Below are positions 25,731 through 34,633 of a stretch of DNA of 64,000 bases, piece by piece; the stretch's first letter is position 1, and every line of letters starts with the position of its first letter. The stretch is from the NCBI RefSeq assembly GCF_011683955.1, contig NZ_JAAQPI010000007.1:124001-188000 (forward strand). Reading direction: 5' to 3'. The notes beneath the pieces were generated by a model, which was given only the letters and a program-made list of their open reading frames with translations, made no database searches and was not told where the DNA came from. The DNA comes from Pseudomaricurvus alkylphenolicus (GTDB lineage: Bacteria; Pseudomonadota; Gammaproteobacteria; Pseudomonadales; Cellvibrionaceae). The translations under genes were made by a program, and so were the position numbers.

Positions 25731-26087
25731 TCAGAGACTTTGTGCAACGGCCGTAACGGTAACCTCAATAAGAACGTTACCTTCCAGAAATACCCCCAAA
25801 CATGCCCTCTGCGGCCAATTCTCCGGGTTATCGCCAATCCACCTCTTCCACACGCCATCCATGATTGGCTTATCGTTCATATCAGCGATATAGACCTGAG
25901 CCGACAAAATCCGTGATTTATCTGAGCCTAGCTCAATAAGGTTATCCTGAATCGTGTCCAAGGTCATTTTTGTTTGGCCTTCTATATCCAAGGTAGTATC
26001 TGAACTGGTTGCCACCGTCCAGACCAGATCCTTGTAGGCGGAAGATTTGTTTCTTCCTTCATATATTCCGCGAGCTCTTCTGATCAT
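25731..26087 (-). CDS. RidA family protein (YjgF/YER057c/UK114)
   Basis: A 118-residue RidA-like protein. The conserved C-terminal block RACLGVFLEGNVLIEVTVTA contains the Arg and Glu that, in true RidA, hydrolyse 2-aminoacrylate and related imines. The N-terminal half (DIEGQTKMTLDTIQDNLIEL) matches the family's trimer interface helix. It may detoxify imines made by a PLP enzyme or amine oxidase; none is adjacent, so the physiological substrate is open. It lies directly upstream of the DMT exporter. Confidence 0.88.
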   Translation of the reverse strand: MIRRARGIYEGRNKSSAYKDLVWTVATSSDTTLDIEGQTKMTLDTIQDNLIELGSDKSRILSAQVYIADMNDKPIMDGVWKRWIGDNPENWPQRACLGVFLEGNVLIEVTVTAVAQSL

Positions 26088-26269
26088 CTGCCTTTCCGCC
26101 TGTGTTTATCGGAGCTATTCTCCAAAATTGTCCTTAAAAGAGTAAGAGTTTGGCTCCAGGACCGCAACTCAAAGTTCCTACCAGTCTCAGTAGCCAAACC
26201 TATCCCCTCTTGAGCGCATTCGCGCTATCATTACGGCCTGGCCAAGAACTGGATCCTCCTGAAGCATCT

Positions 26270-27490
26270 ATGAGCAATCGCACCCATTTTATCCCCTTCC
26301 GAAAGCGCGACATCATCGAGATGTGCCTGCATAAATCGCCACTCGACGATGAACAACAGCGGCAATTTCGTGAATTGGCTCAACGCATTCAGGAACACTT
26401 CCATCGCGAATTCCACCAAACACTGGAAGACCTGAAAGACAGCTACGCGCCGCACAACCCCGATGCCGACACCCGTCGGCTCCCTTCAGCGCTGCAAGAC
26501 GAGCAAACACAAGAGTTCTCCGTCTTATTGAGAGCGCTATTAAGGAAAGCCAACTTCGTACAACTGTCCGAACAGGACCTGCAGATGGCATTTGAGGAGT
26601 CATCGCTGTTCAACATCCAACTGAAGGTGGACTTCTCGCCCTTTGAAGAGGTGTTGTTATTTTGTCGGGGGGCTTCAGAGCGTGAGGAAACTCTGAGCAA
26701 TTTATGGGGCTTGTACAAGAAAAAGGTCCACTTTACCAATTATGACCGCGTCGTCATTTTTATCCGTTTTAAAAACAACCTGGACAAATCTAGTCACGTT
26801 TCCTCAAATTATCGCCCCGGTGCGACACTGTTAAAGCTATTCCAGAATGTACCCAAGGCGGACCTGGAAATGCTCTTCCCGAATACGCGGATCGGCATGC
26901 GCTTGATCGATAAGCTGATGATCGGAGTTCCGGCTGCGATCAGCGGCGGTTTCGTCATTACGACCAAGCTTGGAACAACCTTGATTTTGATAGGCTCTTT
27001 GATAGGTTATTGGCTGGGCCTGCACCAGCAAAGTGTTGAGCTGGACAAGAGCACATTGATTGCGCTGGCGGCTGGGCTGGGCACACTCGGCGCCTATTTG
27101 TGGAAGCAGTTCTCCAGCTTCAAAAACCGGAAGCTGCGTTTTACACAAGCGTTGACTGAAAACCTCTATTTCAAGTCACTGGACAATAACGCAGGCGTCT
27201 TCCATCGCCTCATTGACGCAGCCGAGGAAGAGGAGTGTAAAGAAGCGATACTGGCCTACTATTTCCTTTCGATATCAGAAAATCCGCTTAGCCTGGCGCA
27301 GCTCGACAAGGTTATTGAAGATTGGTTTTCCCTAAAGTGGGAATGCAATTTGGACTTTGAGGTAGACGACGCTCTGCAAAAATTGGAGCGATTGGAGCTG
27401 GTGGAAAAATCAGGAGACCACTATTCTGCAAAGCCCCTGGGCGAAAATGGTTCAGATAGATTATTATTGGTTGATGATATAAACGGATAA
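26270..27490 (+). CDS. DUF3754 family membrane protein
   Basis: A 406-residue protein of the TMEM143-like DUF3754 family. The N-terminal half is soluble and charged (FIPFRKRDIIEMCLHKSPLD; FEEVLLFCRGASEREETLSN), with the family's VHFTNYDRVVIFIRFK motif. Two membrane segments follow at ~215-275 (MIGVPAAISGGFVITTKLGT; LILIGSLIGYWLG; ALAAGLGTLGAYLW). The rest is cytosolic with the FKNRKLRFTQALTENLYFKS segment conserved in the family. The ATG at 26270 was chosen because the upstream part is not homologous. The function of the family is not known. Confidence 0.85.
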   Translation: MSNRTHFIPFRKRDIIEMCLHKSPLDDEQQRQFRELAQRIQEHFHREFHQTLEDLKDSYAPHNPDADTRRLPSALQDEQTQEFSVLLRALLRKANFVQLSEQDLQMAFEESSLFNIQLKVDFSPFEEVLLFCRGASEREETLSNLWGLYKKKVHFTNYDRVVIFIRFKNNLDKSSHVSSNYRPGATLLKLFQNVPKADLEMLFPNTRIGMRLIDKLMIGVPAAISGGFVITTKLGTTLILIGSLIGYWLGLHQQSVELDKSTLIALAAGLGTLGAYLWKQFSSFKNRKLRFTQALTENLYFKSLDNNAGVFHRLIDAAEEEECKEAILAYYFLSISENPLSLAQLDKVIEDWFSLKWECNLDFEVDDALQKLERLELVEKSGDHYSAKPLGENGSDRLLLVDDING

Positions 27491-28316
27491 TTTTTTAGAA
27501 GTTCTTAGACGGGTAAAGTAGATTCACGTAATCGTCCCCCTTTGGCGGGTCAATGCATGGCTGAATTAGGCTATCTTCTTCACGGTCTCTGCAATCAAAA
27601 TTGGTATTAGGAAATTCTTGACGGCCCCCGATATGGCAGCTCCATCCAGAATGGATATTATCCGGAAGAGCTTTCCTGTACGCGTATTACCAAGATCATC
27701 ACACGTAACAGCAACGTCATTAAAAGCTGACTGTAATGAATAGGATGCCTCTCCAAAGCGGACAGTTCAAAACGGTAAATATGAAAAAGGGTAATACCGG
27801 TGTCTACCCATTCCTGTCTTTCGTTTATCCTAAAACTCCGTTCGTCCATTGGTTTACGAGGGACAACTGTATGCCAAAACGCAGTCTCTCCGAGAAAAGA
27901 CAGGTAACAACCAGTAAGCAGTCATACACAACAACAAAAATTTTCGATCATTCGAGAGGATTCATGATCCACATGATCTATCACAGAAAGCCATCCTCAC
28001 CTCAACTCATCCCCTTGAGCGGCGGCACAGTTCCATTGCGCCGAATCTTCTTTTGAGACTAAAAGATGGTGCTACACAAGCTTTAACGGGGTGAAATAGA
28101 AATTCACAATCCATTGCTATATATCGATCAAGTTACCTGAAGGAAAAATCTCCATTTCTACTGTGGCTTCAACACTAGGAATATGAATGTAAACGAATCT
28201 AAAATCAGCCAGGAGATCGAGTCTATCGACCTTATCTAACCCCGATTAGCGAAACTAGACTGACATTCAGACCCTTAACTGCATCACTAAGCTGAAAATT
28301 CTTGTACTAAAGCGAA
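27491..28316. other. 826-bp stretch without a supported gene
   Basis: No frame here has convincing codon use, length or recognisable motifs. Short frames exist (27736-28056 plus; 27658-27849 minus), and the latter contains RQEWVDTGITLF, which could be a remnant of a longer gene, but I cannot name one. The base composition is AT-richer than its neighbours. It separates the DUF3754 gene from the end of the minus-strand peptidase cluster. Confidence 0.5.
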
Positions 28317-29555
28317 TTACCTAAGCTCATTGCGGATCAATCTGCCCTCTTTCATAATCAGTGGCATTTTTTCCGGCTTTTGGAATAGGGTTAAATCTGC
28401 AAGCGGATTGCCATCGAGAACGATCATGTCTGCAAAAGCACCAGCACTGATTTCACCAACTTCCCCTTTCATTTGCACGATTTCAGCATTGACAGAAGTC
28501 GCAGAGCGCAAAATATCGATGGCCGGCTGCACTTCCGAACGGTACTCAAATTCATTGCTCTGTAGCGGGTGATACTCAGGACCAAACAGATCGGTACCCA
28601 TGCCCATTTTAGCACCAGCCCGGTGCATATTTTCAACGGAGGTGAGCACCTGATCCCACAGGGGTTTTATCTTTTCCAGGCTTTCAGGATACATGCCCAA
28701 CTCCGGGCCATAGTCCAGAATCTGGCGCATCACACCCAAGGTGGGCACAGCGAACGTTTTTTCCGTAGCCGCCAGCATCTCGGCGGTATCTGGAAGTATT
28801 TCTGTGGCGTGATCAATGGAGCGTACGCCATTTTTGATGCTGCGTCTGGCACCTTCGTCGGTGTGACAGTGCACCACCACATACTTGCGGCGGGTTTCAC
28901 ACTCGTAAACCGCTGCCTGAATTTCTTCGTCGGTAAACTGCGGCATCCAGATGGGGTCTGTGGGTGATGCTACACCACCGGAGATAAACATCTTGATATG
29001 GTCGGCGCCTTTACGCAGTTCATTGCGCACCAGCTTGCGCACATCATCAACACCATCGACCACCTGGCAGATAGTGCCGGAATAGGCACAACCACAGGCC
29101 ATCTCTTCCTCATCGTGACGACGCATATCCCCATGACCGCCGGTTTGCGAAAGCGCCTGGCCACCGTAAAGAAAACGCGGACCGTTGATCAACCCTGCTT
29201 CCGTTGCCAAACGCAGCCCCACATCACCGCCACCCGGATCCCTGACCGTAGTAAAGCCACGCTGCAAGGCACCTTCGAGTAGCTTGATCGAATGACTGAC
29301 TTTCAGCGGCTTGGGCATGCTGTCGAGCTTGGCCATATTAAAGCTGATGGAATAGGCGTGAAAATGCAGGTCCAATAATCCCGGCATCAGAAACTTGCCG
29401 TTCAGATCGATCACCTCGGCACCGTCGATACTGACTGCTTTATCATTCACTTCGCGAATGCGATCACCTTCGATGACAACACAACCGCCATCGATCAACT
29501 CTTCATTAAAGCCGTCAAAGATCACGGCATTTTTCAATATTTTAGGTTGGCTCAT
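28317..29555 (-). CDS. Metal-dependent amidohydrolase (imidazolonepropionase/prolidase-like)
   Basis: A 412-residue amidohydrolase-superfamily enzyme. The metal-binding H64-x-H66 (LMPGLLDLHFHAYSI), a Lys-containing strand (DHIKMFISGG), His residues in YVVVHCHTDEG and SIDHATEI, and the Asp in MGMGTDLFG are all present. The closing ADMIVLDGNPLADLTLF is the family's composite-domain ending. It resembles the imidazolonepropionase-related Xaa-Pro dipeptidases. There is no signal peptide. AAGGTAAGA precedes the ATG. As the last gene of the peptidase cluster it could cleave an amide or dipeptide released by the upstream S9 peptidases. Confidence 0.87.
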   Translation of the reverse strand: MSQPKILKNAVIFDGFNEELIDGGCVVIEGDRIREVNDKAVSIDGAEVIDLNGKFLMPGLLDLHFHAYSISFNMAKLDSMPKPLKVSHSIKLLEGALQRGFTTVRDPGGGDVGLRLATEAGLINGPRFLYGGQALSQTGGHGDMRRHDEEEMACGCAYSGTICQVVDGVDDVRKLVRNELRKGADHIKMFISGGVASPTDPIWMPQFTDEEIQAAVYECETRRKYVVVHCHTDEGARRSIKNGVRSIDHATEILPDTAEMLAATEKTFAVPTLGVMRQILDYGPELGMYPESLEKIKPLWDQVLTSVENMHRAGAKMGMGTDLFGPEYHPLQSNEFEYRSEVQPAIDILRSATSVNAEIVQMKGEVGEISAGAFADMIVLDGNPLADLTLFQKPEKMPLIMKEGRLIRNELR

Positions 29556-29585
29556 TTCTTACCTTCTTTAAGGTTAACTCAGTTT

Positions 29586-30515
29586 TTAGAGACTCGCTTC
29601 TTCAGCGTTATCCATACGAGCATTCAGGCCTTCAGCAAAACCCAGGCCGGTGCCGTAGAGTTTTCTGATTCCGGTGGCAATCACATGGGGAATGACCGAG
29701 GCGTGGTCCTCGCCATCAAACACTTGAGTGCTAATATGGATACCCGGCAGATCTAAATCCCTCAAGCGATCAACCATTGGCAGGCCAATACCCGCACCGG
29801 CAAACGCAGGTTCTTCAAGCTCAGCACCCCCGACAGCGTGATACACCTTTTTAACCGCAACATCGGTTTTCGACTGTCGATTTTCGATAAAGGTCTTTTC
29901 TGCTGCATCAATGTCGTCCCACCATTCGGTACCAAAGGTACCAATGGCATAGCGTGAAAATACGGGACTATTTTCCAGGAGAGCGTAGACGGCAAAGGCT
30001 GCGGCGGCCGAATGACCGAACAGACCTATATCTTCCTGGTTTATGCTATACCGATCAGACAAGGCAGGTATCAGGCTCTTTTCGATAAAGGTTAAGAAGC
30101 TGTCAGCTCCCCCAAAGATATCATCAAAGCCCCAACCCAATTGGTCGATGGCCTCTTTATACATTTTAAGAATTGGCTGGATATTTGGGCCATTGTGGGG
30201 ACAGCCTGGGGTTAGATAACGCAGTCGTTTGAGGCCGCGCATGGCATTACCCTCTTCCGGCGGAGTATCAACTCCGACCACGATCACTTCCTCGGCGCTG
30301 CCAGTACCGCTTTGCGCACGGAACGAATCAAAGGCAGTGGAGAAAGCTACGCCCCCATCCAAGACAATCATTACAGGGTACGTTTTGCCTTCCTGGCTAG
30401 CATATGAAGGGGGCAATCCGACAGTAATTTCAAAATTCATGTCACAGTTTTTATCAAAACCACTTTGCAACTGGAAACACTCAACGCCCGCTAACACTTT
30501 GTCGTAGACCTTCAT
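29586..30515 (-). CDS. Alpha/beta hydrolase, esterase D/siderophore-esterase type
   Basis: A 309-residue putative esterase (PF00756-like). The nucleophile elbow is GLFGHSAAAAFAVYALL with Ser near 168, after an oxyanion strand PVMIVLDGG, and the His is in DGEDHASVIPHVIATG. This is the layout of IroE/BesA-like and other serine esterases that act on exogenous esters. No signal peptide is evident. AAGGGA lies upstream of the ATG. It follows the S9 peptidase by 12 bp and precedes the amidohydrolase by 30 bp, consistent with one operon degrading a complex ester or amide. Confidence 0.83.
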   Translation of the reverse strand: MKVYDKVLAGVECFQLQSGFDKNCDMNFEITVGLPPSYASQEGKTYPVMIVLDGGVAFSTAFDSFRAQSGTGSAEEVIVVGVDTPPEEGNAMRGLKRLRYLTPGCPHNGPNIQPILKMYKEAIDQLGWGFDDIFGGADSFLTFIEKSLIPALSDRYSINQEDIGLFGHSAAAAFAVYALLENSPVFSRYAIGTFGTEWWDDIDAAEKTFIENRQSKTDVAVKKVYHAVGGAELEEPAFAGAGIGLPMVDRLRDLDLPGIHISTQVFDGEDHASVIPHVIATGIRKLYGTGLGFAEGLNARMDNAEEASL

Positions 30516-30527
30516 TTTATATATCCC

Positions 30528-32480
30528 TTATTTCAGATAACGTGCAAACCAGTCCAACTGAGCTTCGTCCTGTTGGCGACGCAGCTTTGGATGGCCAACT
30601 TTAGTAGCCCCGTGAAAGCCCTTCATTCGCATAAACTCCACCTTACAACCAGCCTCTTTCATGACACGATAAAGCTGTTCAGCTTGCTCCATAGGGCAGC
30701 GTAAATCCTCTTCTCCTTGAATTAGCAAGGTGGGGGTTTTGATTTTGTGGCCGTGGGCAACCGGTGAGTATTTCCACAGGGTTTCGAAACCTTCAGTTGG
30801 CGTTGTATTGAAAATGGCCCCCACCAGATCCGGGCCGCCATCGGCAACCAGATACTGGGTAATCATGTTGTAGACCCCCTGTTCTGGTACGGATGCCACA
30901 AAACGATCCGTGTGACAGGTCAACCAGGCGCTCAAATGCCCACCTCCGGAAATCCCGCATACACCTAATCTTTCAGGATCCGCAACGCCTTTATGTTGGA
31001 GTAAGTCAAGTCCGGCCATAAAATCGTCAAACTCAGGCTCGCCCCAACAGTTTTGATTGCCGGTACCAAATTCATCTCCGTATCCCGTAGAGCCTCGGGG
31101 ATTGATTATCGCAACGGCGTAACCTTGGCCGTACAAGCTATGGAATTCAGCGCTAAAGGTGTGACCCCAGGCCGCAAAAGGGCCGCCGTGAATGCAAAGT
31201 ACCGTGGGCAGCGGCTCGTCAATCTGCGCCGGGCGCATGACCCAACCTTGCACAGAGGTACCGTCAGCACTCGGAAAACGCAATTCCTCAATTACAGGCA
31301 GGTCAAATCGCTCACTGAGTTCCGGGTTTAACATTGAAAGCTGTTTGATATTCTGCCCCTGCAGATCACTGATAAAGAGCTCTGGCGGCTGATTGAAATC
31401 GGTCTTGGCAAAAAGCAGCCCTTGCTGGTGTACATCCAGTAAGTAAACACAACAGCCGGGATCGATCAAAGGCTCCAACTTTTCTTCCCCATCGAGGGAC
31501 AAGCGACAAATTAACGTGGCACCTTCCTTCTCCACGGTGATTAACGCCGAGTGAGGTGAAATATCCGCTCGGGGTGTACTGGTCGGCATAACCCCACTCG
31601 GGAAGTCCGTCACAATAACCGGACTTACCGGCAAATCGATCGACTCACTGCAGCATTGGACCTCGCCCCCGGCACCACTAATGGCGTACAGATTGAATTG
31701 ACTACCCGCTACCTTGTCAGCCGGCATAGCGGCAAAGAATGCCTTGCTGCCATCCGCGTTCCATCTCACCGGCGGCACCCAGAAAACACTGGATATGGAA
31801 GTATCACGGAACAGCTCGGTAACTTCACCGTTAAGGTTAACGGAATAGGTAGTTGTTACCGCACGTGGATTGTTCTCAGAAAATTGAGCCGTAAAGAGTA
31901 CACTCTGACTATCAGGTGACCAGCATGGATTGACGTTATTACTGTCATCAGAGGTCAGCTTTTGTATTTCTCCTCCTTCTGCGGGAAGCACACAAATGTC
32001 CTTCGCGACACGATCAAGAAAACCCATGCCATCAAACAGGTAATGCATTCGTGTCGTTCTCAGAGGTTCCATAGAGTCGTCTGGCATTTTCTCAGGGTCC
32101 ACAGCAGAGAAAGCCAGATAACGGCCATCCGGCGACCATACCGGCGCGCCGCCCACCCCGTACTTCAAGTCCGTCATCGCTCGGTTGGTAGCGGTTTCCA
32201 GATCAAACACAAAAACCTGAGTGGCCTTATCTGCTTTGCCCATATAAGTCAGCTTTTTTCCATCGGGGGACCAAGCGATACCTACGACCATAGGAAGGTC
32301 GGCAATCAAGATCCTTTCTTCCTGACTGTCTCTGTTGACAAGGCGAATCGAATAAAGATCGCTGTCATTCTCCGTCATCGCTACCACGTAGACCACGAGC
32401 CTGCCACAGGGAGAGAACTTAGCATCCTGCAGGCGATTCAAGCGATAGAGATCATCCAATTCTAAGCGACTATTCCCCAT
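30528..32480 (-). CDS. S9 family peptidase (acylaminoacyl-peptidase-like)
   Basis: A 650-residue cytosolic serine peptidase. The N-terminal ~370 residues are a WD40-like/PD40 beta-propeller (SPDGKKLTYMGKAD; WSPDGRYLAFSAVDP; WSPDSQSVLFTAQF). The hydrolase domain carries GVCGISGGGHLSAW (Ser near 510), the Asp of LIQGEEDLRCP (~591) and the His of GFHGATKVGHP (~620). Family members remove N-acylated or other blocked residues. Its ATG overlaps the stop of the preceding prolyl oligopeptidase by one base (TAATG), so the two are coupled. Confidence 0.9.
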   Translation of the reverse strand: MGNSRLELDDLYRLNRLQDAKFSPCGRLVVYVVAMTENDSDLYSIRLVNRDSQEERILIADLPMVVGIAWSPDGKKLTYMGKADKATQVFVFDLETATNRAMTDLKYGVGGAPVWSPDGRYLAFSAVDPEKMPDDSMEPLRTTRMHYLFDGMGFLDRVAKDICVLPAEGGEIQKLTSDDSNNVNPCWSPDSQSVLFTAQFSENNPRAVTTTYSVNLNGEVTELFRDTSISSVFWVPPVRWNADGSKAFFAAMPADKVAGSQFNLYAISGAGGEVQCCSESIDLPVSPVIVTDFPSGVMPTSTPRADISPHSALITVEKEGATLICRLSLDGEEKLEPLIDPGCCVYLLDVHQQGLLFAKTDFNQPPELFISDLQGQNIKQLSMLNPELSERFDLPVIEELRFPSADGTSVQGWVMRPAQIDEPLPTVLCIHGGPFAAWGHTFSAEFHSLYGQGYAVAIINPRGSTGYGDEFGTGNQNCWGEPEFDDFMAGLDLLQHKGVADPERLGVCGISGGGHLSAWLTCHTDRFVASVPEQGVYNMITQYLVADGGPDLVGAIFNTTPTEGFETLWKYSPVAHGHKIKTPTLLIQGEEDLRCPMEQAEQLYRVMKEAGCKVEFMRMKGFHGATKVGHPKLRRQQDEAQLDWFARYLK

Positions 32481-34555
32481 TACTTAATCTCCAGTTGAGT
32501 GTTTTTCATTACGAATGCCAGGTATTCGGCGATTTGCTGCTTGGCCAGGCTTTCATCGTCAGAGAAATCGTGACCTGTATTGTCGTAAAAACGGGCAATT
32601 GCTGGCTTGTCAGACGCGACCGAAGAACCCGCCGCTTGCAGTTTTGCCACGATACGACGGCCGTTACTGGGCATACACAGGGGATCTTGCAAACCCAACA
32701 TCAAAAATATGGCGGGGTATTGAATGCCGTCCTTAACGTTCTGGTATGGCGAATAGCTGGCAATAATTTCCGCAAATTCAGCTTCGTTGGCATCTCCGTA
32801 CAGTGCCGGTACAAAAGCCGCAAATGCACCCACATCCAGTCCAAATGGGAAGGGTTCCAGCGCGTCCAATACCGGGAATCGAGGAACCACGGCCGCCCAT
32901 AGATCGGGCCGCTGAGTCATGGCGGCACTGGAAGTCATGCCGCCGTTACTTTCGCCCGACAGGGCCAATTGTTGTGGTGTGGTAATGCCGGTCTTAATAG
33001 CGTGTTCGGCCATCACGTATAGATCTTCAAAGCAGCGTTGCTTATTTTCTCTGTTGCCCTGCGCGGCCCAAAGATTTCCGTATTCACCGCCGCCTCTGAG
33101 AACGGGGTGAATATAAACACCGCCGGCCTCAATAAAGGGCTGGTACTGCCACAAAAAAGTAGGCAACCAAGCAATATTTCCACCACCATAGACATGGGTT
33201 AATGCCGGAGCGGGCGATCCCGAATGGGCTGATTTTTTGCGCACCACAAAGTAAGGAATGTCCACATCATCGTCCGCTTTTGCAAAAAGCTGTTCGATCG
33301 AAATATCTGACAAGCACCGTGGTTCAGGGCCGACAACAGTTGTTGTTTGTGTCGATTCATCATAATGATAAGACGCTGACGACCTATCAAAGGTTTCTTG
33401 CTGAAAGATAAATTCGTCATTCAGATAAATGTGACGCCAGACAGACGATACAATCGATGACGCAAAAGGTGCTGAAGGCACACGGGCCATTCGCTCTCCA
33501 TCGCGAGAATAGAGTTGATAAACCTGAGAGGCATCCTCCAACAGACAGACAAACAGACGATTCTTACAAACCGTTACCGCTCGCAAGACATTGGTGGATT
33601 CAGCCACAAGCTCTCGCCAGCTCGACGGGTCTGTACTGGTTGCTGCGGGGATCTCAACAATCCTGCCTCGCTCTGTCCCTTCAAAGCTTAGCGCAATAAA
33701 GTGATCATCGTCCGCCCACTCGCCGTAACAAACATCCAGATAACTGTCTGGCAGGAACGGGCGCTTATCTCCACTATGTGTATCAAATATCCAATAAGGT
33801 TTTCGAGGGGCAGGTGTAAAACTGGATACCAGCAAGTAGCGACCACTTGGTGAAAGTTGTCCCAACTTATTGAGGTTCGCATCCAGCTCCTTGGTTGTTA
33901 AAGAAAAAGGAAGCGCATTGGCTGTCACGCCAGGATTATCAGCATTGATAGCGCGAGGTTCAAAAGCGTGCAGTCCTTCTGCGGTACGAGTTGGCTGGTA
34001 AAAACCACTGGAATCGGAAAACCATATGGGCAGCTCAAACATAAAGTCTGCTGAATAACTGCTATCCAACAATTGACCGGTTTCCACATCGAGAAAATAC
34101 CAGGTGCCATTGCGACCGCTACCATCGTCAACGGCAAAGCCCAAGATGGCGCCATTCGGTGAAGGTTCAAAAATAGCAATACGCGGTGCCACTGCCACGG
34201 ACAACATCGCACAGAGCAATGTCGGATCCAGCAGGACCCGCCCCTGCCCTTGTTTCTTCTCAGAAATATAGAGCGTATCGCCTTCGTTAGTCTTTTCGAG
34301 TGAGAACCATTTGCCACCCCGACAGCGAACCGGCGCAAACACCCTGCTCGATTTGCCACCTGTAGCGTCCAAATTTTGGTGGACAAATTCAAACTCCGGA
34401 CCGCGGTTAAGAACAGTACCAGCAAAGTCGTGTTGAGTTTGTTGCCACGCAAGTGTCTCTTCGGATTCTTGCTGTAGCCAAGCATAGTCATCGCTCCATT
34501 CAACTCCGCCGATGGATTTTTGACTCGCTTCTTTTCTGCTTTCAGGGTATATCAC
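32480..34555 (-). CDS. Prolyl oligopeptidase family serine peptidase
   Basis: A 691-residue POP-type S9A enzyme. The N-terminal DDYAWLQQESEETLAWQQ is the usual POP start, followed by a propeller, then catalytic motifs LSGESNGGMTSSAAMTQRPD (Ser ~533), GLQDPLCMPSN (Asp ~621) and DNTGHDFSDD (His ~662). YGGGNIAWLPTFLWQYQPF is the substrate-gating strand region. The start is GTG, placed by the Shine-Dalgarno GGAGGAGAA. No signal peptide is seen. It cleaves post-proline or related bonds in short peptides. A terminator sits 50 bp upstream, so it needs its own promoter or readthrough. Confidence 0.9.
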   Translation of the reverse strand: MIYPESRKEASQKSIGGVEWSDDYAWLQQESEETLAWQQTQHDFAGTVLNRGPEFEFVHQNLDATGGKSSRVFAPVRCRGGKWFSLEKTNEGDTLYISEKKQGQGRVLLDPTLLCAMLSVAVAPRIAIFEPSPNGAILGFAVDDGSGRNGTWYFLDVETGQLLDSSYSADFMFELPIWFSDSSGFYQPTRTAEGLHAFEPRAINADNPGVTANALPFSLTTKELDANLNKLGQLSPSGRYLLVSSFTPAPRKPYWIFDTHSGDKRPFLPDSYLDVCYGEWADDDHFIALSFEGTERGRIVEIPAATSTDPSSWRELVAESTNVLRAVTVCKNRLFVCLLEDASQVYQLYSRDGERMARVPSAPFASSIVSSVWRHIYLNDEFIFQQETFDRSSASYHYDESTQTTTVVGPEPRCLSDISIEQLFAKADDDVDIPYFVVRKKSAHSGSPAPALTHVYGGGNIAWLPTFLWQYQPFIEAGGVYIHPVLRGGGEYGNLWAAQGNRENKQRCFEDLYVMAEHAIKTGITTPQQLALSGESNGGMTSSAAMTQRPDLWAAVVPRFPVLDALEPFPFGLDVGAFAAFVPALYGDANEAEFAEIIASYSPYQNVKDGIQYPAIFLMLGLQDPLCMPSNGRRIVAKLQAAGSSVASDKPAIARFYDNTGHDFSDDESLAKQQIAEYLAFVMKNTQLEIK

Positions 34556-34604
34556 CGTTTATTCTCCTCCCATCACCGGCACTATGCGCGGCTAAGACAA
34601 TTCG

Positions 34605-34628
34605 AAAAATGGAGCACCAGGTGCTCCA
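34605..34628 (-). terminator. Rho-independent terminator of the aminotransferase/ligase/thiolase operon
   Basis: TGGAGCACC (34610-34618) and GGTGCTCCA (34620-34628) form a perfect 9-bp stem around one central base; on the minus strand it is followed by TTTTT (34605-34609). It lies just after the thiolase stop. Confidence 0.75.
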
Positions 34629-34633
34629 CACCT

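Noticed and set aside
27658-27849. 63-residue minus-strand frame with RQEWVDTGITLF
   Set aside because: Too short and not attributable to a known family; mentioned only as a possible remnant.
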